Assembly (NCBI RefSeq): GCF_016097555.1
Contig: NC_054713.1
Span: forward strand, 14,649,893 to 14,713,892
Direction of reading: 5' to 3'
Length of the DNA: 64,000 nt
Origin: Gigantopelta aegis
Taxonomy: Eukaryota > Mollusca > Gastropoda > Neomphalida > Peltospiridae
Shown: positions 57,889 to 64,000 of the stretch, in pieces
Layout of the letters: each line of letters starts with the position of its first letter
How positions within the stretch are numbered: the first letter of the stretch is position 1
Notes under the pieces: generated by a model
Database searches by the model: none
Seen by the model: the letters and a program-made list of their open reading frames with translations, nothing else
Told to the model about the DNA's origin: nothing
Translations under genes and position numbers: made by a program

Positions 57889-59812
57889 TTACCTCCTGTG
57901 TGTCTGTGTGTTTCGATGAGACAGTAATAGTTACAGTACTTACCTCCTGTGTGTTTCGATGAGACAGTAATAGATACAGTACGTTACTCTTGTGTGTCTG
58001 TGTGTTTTAGACAGTAATGGTTATAGTACTTACCTCCTGTGTGTTTTGATGAGACAGTAATAGTTACAGTACTTACCTCCTGTGTGTTTCGATGAGACAG
58101 TAATAGTTACAGTACTTACCTCCTGTGTGTTTCGATGAGACAGTAATAGTTACAGTACTTACCTCCTGTGTGTCTGTGTGTTTTAGACAGTAATAGTTAC
58201 AGTACTTACCTCCTGTGTGTTTCGATGAGACAGTAATAGATACAGTACGTATCTCCTGTGTGTCTGTGTGTTTTAGACAGTAATGGTTATAGTACTTACC
58301 TCCTGTGTGTTTTGATGAGACAGTAATAGTTACAGTACTTACCTCCTGTGTGTTTCGATGAGACAGTAATAGTTACAGTACTTACCTCCTGTGTGTTTCG
58401 ATGAGACAGTAATAGATACAGTACTTACCTCCTGTGTGTCTGTGTGTTTTAGACAGTAATGGTTACATTGTTACCTCATGTGTGTCTGTGTGTTTTAGAC
58501 AGTAATAGTTACGGTACTTACCTCCTGTGTGTCTATGTGTTTCGATGAGACAGTAATGGTTACAGTACTAACCTCCTGTGTGTCTATGTGTTTTAGACAG
58601 TAATAGTTACATTACTTACCTCATGTGTGTCTATGTGTTTTAGACAGTAATAGTTACATTACTTACCTCCTGTGTGTCTATGTGTTTCAGATAGTAAGTT
58701 ACAGTGCTTACCTCCTGTGTGTCTGTGTGTTTTAGACAGTAATAGTTACATTACTTACCTCATGTGTGTCTATGTGTTTTAGACAGTAATAGTTACATTA
58801 CTTACCTCCTGTGTGTCTATGTGTTTCAGATAGTAAGTTACAGTGCTTACCTCCTGTGTGTCTATGTGTTTCAGACAGTAATAGTTACACTGCTTACCTC
58901 CTGTGTGTCTATGTGTTTCAGACAGTAATAGTTACAGTACTTACCTCTTGTGTGTCTATGTGTTTCAGACAGTAATAGTTACATTGCTTACCTCCTGTGT
59001 GTCTATGTGTTTCAGACAGTAATAGTTACAGTACTTACCTCCTGAGTGTCTATGTGTTTTAGACAGTAACAGTTACAGTATTTACCTCCTGTGTGTCTAT
59101 GTGTTTCGATGAGACAGTAATAGTTACAGTACTTATCTCCTGTGTGTCTGTGTGTTTCATACAGTAATAGTTACAGTACTTACCTCCTGTGTGTATATGT
59201 GTTTTAGACAGTAATAGTTACATTACTTACCTTTTGTGTGTCTATGTGTTTTGATGAGACAGTAATAGTTACAGTACTTATCTCCTGTGTGTATGTGTGT
59301 TTCGATGAGATAGTAATAAAAACAGTACTTACCTCCTGTATCTGTGTGTTTTAGTCAGACAGTAATAGTTTCAGTATTTACCTCATGTTTATCTGTTTCG
59401 ATGAGACAGTAATAGTTACAGTACTTACCTCCTGTGTGTTTATGTGTTTCGATGAGACAGCAATAGTTACAGTACTTACCTCCTGTGTGTCTATGTGTTT
59501 CATACAGTAATAATTAGTACTTACCTCCTGTGTGTCTATGTTTCAGACAGTAATAGTTACAGTACTTACCTCCTGTGTGTCTATGTGTTTCGATGAGACA
59601 GTAATAGTTACAGTACTTACCTCCTGTGTGTTTATGTGTTTCGATGAGACAGCAATAGTTACAGTACTTACCTCCTGTGTGTCTATGTGTTTCATACAGT
59701 AATAATTAGTACTTACCTCCTGTGTGTCTATGTTTCAGACAGTAATAGTTACAGTACTTACCTCCTGTGTGTCTATGTGTTTCGACGAGACAGCAATAGT
59801 TACATTACTAAC
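57889..59812 (-). repeat. Intronic minisatellite built from the Ly6 exon end and its 5' splice site
   Basis: About 40 units of roughly 41-52 bp fill most of the intron. On the minus strand a unit reads ATTACTGTCTCATCGAAAC, then ACATAGACACACAGGAG followed by GTAAGTA. The first part matches the last ~40 bases of the exon at 59813 (codons YYCLIETHRHTGG) and the rest matches its donor. By eye about 35 units keep a GGTAA core. Unit variants differ in whether TCGATGAGAC or TTAGAC/TCAGAC is present. A block near 59405-59560 is repeated near 59590-59745, so there is higher-order structure and recent amplification. Confidence 0.9.
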
Positions 59813-60001
59813 CTCCTGTGTGTCTATGTGTTTCAATGAGACAGTAATACTGTACAGAGTTGTTTTGATTGAGAAACTGGCGGGAGCAGTCCTTGGCGTA
59901 TTTGCCCTCTCTATTGGAACCATGACTTTTGAGTTTATTCAAGTCCGTCTGACACTCTTGGTTGTCCTTCACACTGCCGCACTGGTAGCACCATATCGAC
60001 T
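59813..60001 (-). CDS. Ly6/uPAR-family protein, N-terminal mature exon
   Basis: This 63-codon exon starts after the acceptor TCCTTACAG at 60002-60003 and ends at 59813 before a GTTAGT donor. It carries 2 bases of a split codon at the start and 1 at the end. It encodes SIWCYQCGSVKDNQEC, then KDC and VQYYCLIETHRHTGG. The opening CxxC and Cys spacing are those of the Ly6/three-finger fold, close to the sleepless/quiver-type invertebrate branch. An NNS site could carry an N-glycan. The signal-peptide exon should lie further towards higher coordinates but I could not identify it. The donor GTTAGT is weaker than the GTAAGT copies repeated downstream in the intron. Ly6 proteins are secreted or GPI-anchored and often bind receptors or channels; the partner here is unknown. 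Confidence 0.82.
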
Positions 60002-60190
60002 CTGTAAGGACAAAAAATAAAATACAATGTCGGTCTCTGGTCGGAACAAAGTTTAAGAACTGATGCAGCAATGTTTTGTTTTGTTGTTGTTGTTTGTTTT
60101 GTTTGTTGTTGTTGTTTTTTGTTGTTGTTGTTTTTATCTTTCTTTTCTTTTTTTTCTTTTTTTCTTTTATTGTTGTTGTTGGGGGTTTTT

Positions 60191-60196
<6 letters not shown>

Positions 60197-60224
<28 letters not shown>
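60197..60224. repeat. Poly-T tract and preceding TTG-rich run
   Basis: Direct reading; TTG/TTC-rich low complexity extends from 60075. Confidence 0.95.
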
Positions 60225-60229
<5 letters not shown>

Positions 60230-60230
<1 letters not shown>

Positions 60231-60484
60231 TGGATTGCAGAGAAAAGGTGGGTATATTTAATACTGAAATAAGGGACATATTTAGATTGAAATCAGAATG
60301 CAAGTCCTCGTTCATGCGCGATGGCATTTTGGATCCAAATGCGATTTTACGTCATAGCAAGAAAATCCCGGTAAAAATAGACGTCATACCGCGGGAAATA
60401 AAAACAAAACAAATGCTGACGCGCGAAGGTCAAAATCGACGCGCGCGATGGCTAGAGACTAGAAATCTATTTTGTTTGGCCTAA
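60230..60484 (+). other. Unassigned 84-codon open frame in CG-containing unique sequence
   Basis: A frame starts MDCREKVGIFNTEIRDIF and ends just before the CAGGCCCGTAGGAACG element. It is not simple sequence and not part of a repeat seen in this window. No motif is recognisable; it may equally be promoter-like DNA upstream of the Ly6 gene, which is transcribed the other way. Confidence 0.15.
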
Positions 60485-60493
60485 TAGACGATA

Positions 60494-60608
60494 CAGGCCC
60501 GTAGGAACGACTTTGGGAGTGGGGAGAGGGGGGCACTGACGGTTATATCAGATTTGGGTTACATTGGCAAACATTAATGTGATAAAAAAAAAGGCTCACA
60601 AGTTGGGG

Positions 60609-60652
<44 letters not shown>

Positions 60653-60714
60653 ACGCACGCACGCACACACACGCACACGCACACGCACGCACACGCACGC
60701 ACACGCACACGCAC

Positions 60715-60769
<55 letters not shown>

Positions 60770-60784
60770 GTTCCTACGGGCCTG
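60494..60784. mobile_element. MITE with perfect 16-bp ends (CAGGCCCGTAGGAACG)
   Basis: CAGGCCCGTAGGAACG at the left and its exact inverse at the right, bordered by CGATA on both sides. A (CA)n/(CG)-containing tract at 60610-60768 has grown inside. Confidence 0.88.
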
Positions 60785-61148
60785 CGATAGACACAAAGCT
60801 AGATAGACGGACGGAAACAAAACTAGATTAGTGGGGCGAATAACAAAATAGTTTTGCACTTTCGGTTAAAAGCATGAAACTTTGCACATATATACTTTGA
60901 CCAATTACAAGCATTTTCAGATAGGGACGCAAGTCAAGAGCCCCCCCCCCCCCCCCCCCCCCCCCCGGTGGCCACGGAGGATCTACAAATGTCTCCCACC
61001 CCCTTTTACTTTTAGTGGGGCAGCTGACAAAATGACAAAAACATATTGGGCACTTTTGGTCAAAAGCATGAAACTTCTGAATACTAGGGGTGCTACGTGT
61101 TCCATTTTCTAAGCCTCTTTTGAGAATCAGTTTCTGGACTAAAAAAAA

Positions 61149-61464
61149 GTTTGTTTGTTTTGTTTAACGACACCACTAGAGCATATTTGTTAATTAATCA
61201 TCAGCTATTGGACGTTAAACATTTGATAATTGTGACATATAGTCTTAGAGAGAAAACCGCTACATTTGTTTTTCATTAGTAGCAAGGAAACTTTTTATAT
61301 GCACCATCCCACAGACAGGATAGCACATACCACGGTCTTTGAAATGCCAGTTGTGGTGCACTGGCTGGAGCGAGAAATAGCCTAATGGGCCTTCCGACAG
61401 GGGCCGATCCCAGACCGACCGCGCATCAAGCAAGCGTTTTACCTATGGACTACGTCCCGCCCCT
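61149..61464 (-). mobile_element. SINE S1
   Basis: Complete, tail to inverted head. Confidence 0.88.
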
Positions 61465-61509
61465 CGATTGCAGAATCATTAATTTCAATGGATGGTTTGC
61501 TTTTGACGT

Positions 61510-61705
61510 CATGGAACTGGCCCAGTGGTAAAGCGCTCGCCTGATGCGCGGTCGGTGTAGGATCGATTCCCGTCGGTGGGCCCATTGGGCTATTTCTCGT
61601 TCCAGCCAGTGCCCCACAACTGATGTAAGAAAGGCCAAGGTAGGCCTATGCACTATCCTGTCTGTGGGATGGTGCATATAAAAGATTCCTTTTTGCTAAT
61701 CGGAC
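61510..61705 (+). mobile_element. SINE S1 5' part
   Basis: GCCCAGTGGTAAAGCGCTCG to AAAAGATTCCTTTTTGCTAA; tail missing. Confidence 0.82.
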
Positions 61706-62165
61706 ATCGCTGACCAATCACAGCATCGGTAACATGTGACAATCTCGAAAGCAATATCAAAAATTAACCGCCGAAACCTTTTTTTTTAACATATCGTGAC
61801 AAACACGACACGTTTCCACGGACGCTGACGCTGCCAACTTTGTTTACAATAACAAGGGAATCTATAAGGAACGTTGCGATTCGTTGCAATCAGATCTCAT
61901 CGCATCCAATGAAATTTAAGCATTTTGTGGCACGATTTCTTGATGACATGTATCAAGGCTGAATACGAGGAACGAATATTAGCCTTGATTTATGAAGATG
62001 GCCTGAAAGCTTTCCACCATGTAGTTCCACCATTCTACTTAAAATGATAATCGCAATCCAGTTACAAAATGCCTGGTGATTCGTTTGGAACCCTATACAG
62101 CTGTTTGGTAGTAAAATAAGAAAGTTAAAAGTTAAAGTTGTTTTGTTTAACGACACCACTATCTT

Positions 62166-62690
62166 CTCTGTGTAGATCAAAGATCCCTTGCTGCTAATGG
62201 AAAAATATAGCGGGTTTTCTCTCTGAGACTATATATCAAAACTACCAAAATTTGGACATCCAATAGCCGATGACCGGCCTCGGTGGCGTCGTGGTTAGGC
62301 CATCGGTCTACAGGCTGGTAGGTACTGGGTTCAGATCCCAGTCGAGGCATGGGATTTATGGGTAGGTGTAAATCACTTGCACCGACCAATGATCCATAAC
62401 TGGTTCAACAAAGGCCATGGTTTGTGCTATTCTGCCTGTGGGAAGCGCAAATAAAAGATCCCTTGCTGCTAATCGGAAAGAGTAGCCCATGTAGTGGCGA
62501 CAGCGGGTTTCCTCTCAAAATATGTGTGGTCCTTAACCATATGTCTGACGCTATATAATCATAAATAAAATGTGTTGAGTGCGTCGTTAAATAAAACATT
62601 TCTTTTTCTTTCCAATAGCCCATGATTAATAAATCAATGTGCTCTAGTGGTTTCGTTTGGGTTCTAGCGGTTTCGTTGAACAACAAACTT
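62166..62690 (+). mobile_element. SINE S1 remnant hosting an S2
   Basis: The S1 core from GATCAAAGATCCCTTGC is interrupted at CCAATAGCCGATGA and resumes as CCCATGATTAATAAATC. An inverted S1 tail piece lies at 62128-62160. Confidence 0.82.
62274..62610 (+). mobile_element. SINE S2 nested in S1
   Basis: TCCAATAGCCGATGA (62259-62273) and TCCAATAGCCCATGA (62611-62625), one mismatch. A segment between the head and core is deleted. Confidence 0.92.
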
Positions 62691-63129
62691 TTTTCCTCTT
62701 TTTTTAATCCTGTTCTACCCGCGATCAGTTTCGTTCGTGACACAACAATAATCATTTTCCTCGCTAGCATGCTAGACAACAAAGACATGACGTTGGTAGG
62801 GCTATATGAAACACAACACTTCAAATGTGCGGACATTGTGTGGGCTATCATGTTACAAACAAGTCTTAACCTACAGAATACGGGTGTTACGTCAAAGAAG
62901 GAAGTATGTGCCATGAACCAGGTAAAGCTTTGTCGAGTTCCAGTCGACTGTTGAGTGTATAGATATACCAGCTATATACCTGTCCTGTTTTACAGAAAAC
63001 ATATATTTCATGACAAGAACCCCCCTCCAACCCACCCCCCTCAAAAAAAAACCCACACAAAAAACACTAGCAGTTGTAAAGGGAGATCTCGTAACACTGA
63101 GTTGATGCATACCATTCTATAAATGTGCG

Positions 63130-63376
63130 TGTGTGTGTGTGGGGGGGGGGGGGGGGGGGTTGGGCTATTTTTGTTTCCATCTAGTTCACTGGTATATCAA
63201 AGGCCGTGGTATGTGATATCCTGTCTATACAAGATCCCTTGCTACTACTGGAAAAATGTAGCGGGTTTCCTTTCTAAGACTATATGTCAAAATCACTAAA
63301 TGTCTGACATCCAATAGCTGATGATTAATAAATCAATGTGCTCAAAAGGTGTCGTTAAACAAAACAAACTTTAAAA
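63130..63376 (+). mobile_element. SINE S1, head replaced by G-run
   Basis: G-run then GGTTGGGCTATTTTTGTTTC, core, and tail GTGTCGTTAAACAAAACAAAC. Confidence 0.82.
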
Positions 63377-63485
63377 CAAACTTTAGCATCGCACGCATCC
63401 AGTGTAAACGCTCAGATTGAAACTAATGTTGTTGTTTTTTTAGCTGGACCGCACGCATGCGCCGAATCCAGTGTGTATGAGCCGT

Positions 63486-63659
63486 AAAGGGACTGTCCAA
63501 TGTTTGCAGCCATTGTCAGATGTTTGCGATAACCGATCCTTGTTGGCGACTACTATTTCATACTAAATACATTTTCTTGTTTAGAATACCAGTGTCTGTA
63601 TATCGAATGTGTTTGCGGACGTATACTAATGTTTGTAGCACTCCGGTTTTACTTTAATT

Positions 63660-63662
<3 letters not shown>
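63486..63662. mobile_element. TTAA MITE, diverged left half
   Basis: AAAGGGACTGTCCAATGTTT, GTCAGATGTTT and TTTCTTGTTTAGAATACCAG match the MITE's left arm loosely. Confidence 0.6.

Positions 63663-63720
<58 letters not shown>
63663..63720. repeat. (TA)n microsatellite
   Basis: Direct reading. Confidence 0.97.
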
Positions 63721-63723
<3 letters not shown>

Positions 63724-64000
63724 TAGAATCTCGTTGGCTCGACCTCGGAAGGGTCGATCACACCGCAACCCGAGATTTTTGTTCGGTAAACCCTTATATT
63801 AACTGCTGAAGGGTCGAACACGTCCAGGGTCGACTATAAGCCTTCGCTCGAACTAAATTGTCGGTCCCATCTATGTTAATAGCTATATTTCCCTCGAACT
63901 GGTGATCCATCAAATATCAATTAGGCCAAATAAAAATAAAAAAAGAGTTGGTGATCGTCCTTTTGATCACACAAATCGGGGGGGGGGGGGGGGGGGGGGG
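63721..64000 (+). mobile_element. Tigger/pogo-type terminus, runs off the window
   Basis: CAGTAGAATCTCGTTGGCTC after a TA tract resembles Tigger terminal repeats. The following GGTCGA-rich sequence fits an end region; no transposase frame is within the window. Confidence 0.55.

Overview
This is a gene-poor, repeat-saturated piece of animal nuclear genome, most likely from a mollusc (probably a marine gastropod). The basis is the very high density of tRNA-derived SINEs of a type widespread in molluscs, abundant short inverted-repeat transposons, long dinucleotide tracts and intron-containing genes. The species cannot be named from sequence alone. No operons, CRISPR arrays, rRNA genes or functional-looking tRNA genes were seen, and no retrovirus-like or Polinton-like element was recognised.

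Two host genes are well supported, both on the minus strand. One is a C2H2 zinc-finger gene at 35473-37033. It has five N-terminal fingers, a Ser/Asn-rich middle and a C-terminal finger pair of the Ikaros/Hunchback type, and its coding exon starts just after a clear splice acceptor. The other is a Ly6/uPAR (three-finger fold) gene with two visible exons, 59813-60001 and 57230-57594, whose phases match exactly. The intron between them is filled by a minisatellite of about 40 units, and each unit is a copy of the exon end plus its 5' splice site. A possible extra exon lies at 20013-20112.

Most of the rest is mobile DNA. I use working names. S1: SINE with head GGGACGTAGCCCAGTGG and 3' end GTGTCGTTAAACAAAACAAAC. 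S2: head GGCCTCGGTGGCGTCGTGG, 3' end GCGTCGTTAAATAAAACATT plus TTTC repeats. S3: S1 head joined to the S2-type 3' half. S4: the GGCCTCGGTGG head with a short body ending in AAGCACGAAAAT. S5: a SINE-like element without a clear tRNA head, starting GCCCCTGCG and ending in ATTC repeats. S6: a third tRNA-like head (GCTCAGTTGG) on the S1 tail. DNA elements include a TTAA-flanked MITE family of about 385 bp (eight copies), a second TTAA family, a long-TIR family with 9-bp target duplications that carries a shared open frame, hAT-like elements beginning CAGNG with 8-bp duplications, a palindromic GGGCCCCGTTCC element, and Tigger/pogo remnants at both window ends.

Regional layout: 0-3.2 kb AT microsatellite, Tigger remnant, TTAA MITE; 3.5-14.4 kb SINEs and hAT-like MITEs; 15.7-16.3 and 24.8-25.5 kb long-TIR elements; 16.3-24.4 kb dense SINE nests; 27.2-28.2 kb a 54-bp satellite that is open for about 300 codons; 28.6-34 kb SINEs and MITEs; 35.4-37 kb zinc-finger gene; 38-44 kb deep nests of elements; 44-53 kb hairpin repeats, an amplified SINE promoter box and a retroposon 3' end; 53.6-57 kb MITEs and the likely 3' flank of the Ly6 gene; 57.2-60 kb Ly6 gene; 60.5-64 kb MITE, SINEs and a Tigger end.

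Target-site duplications were read directly at many insertions, so the order of several nested insertions can be inferred.
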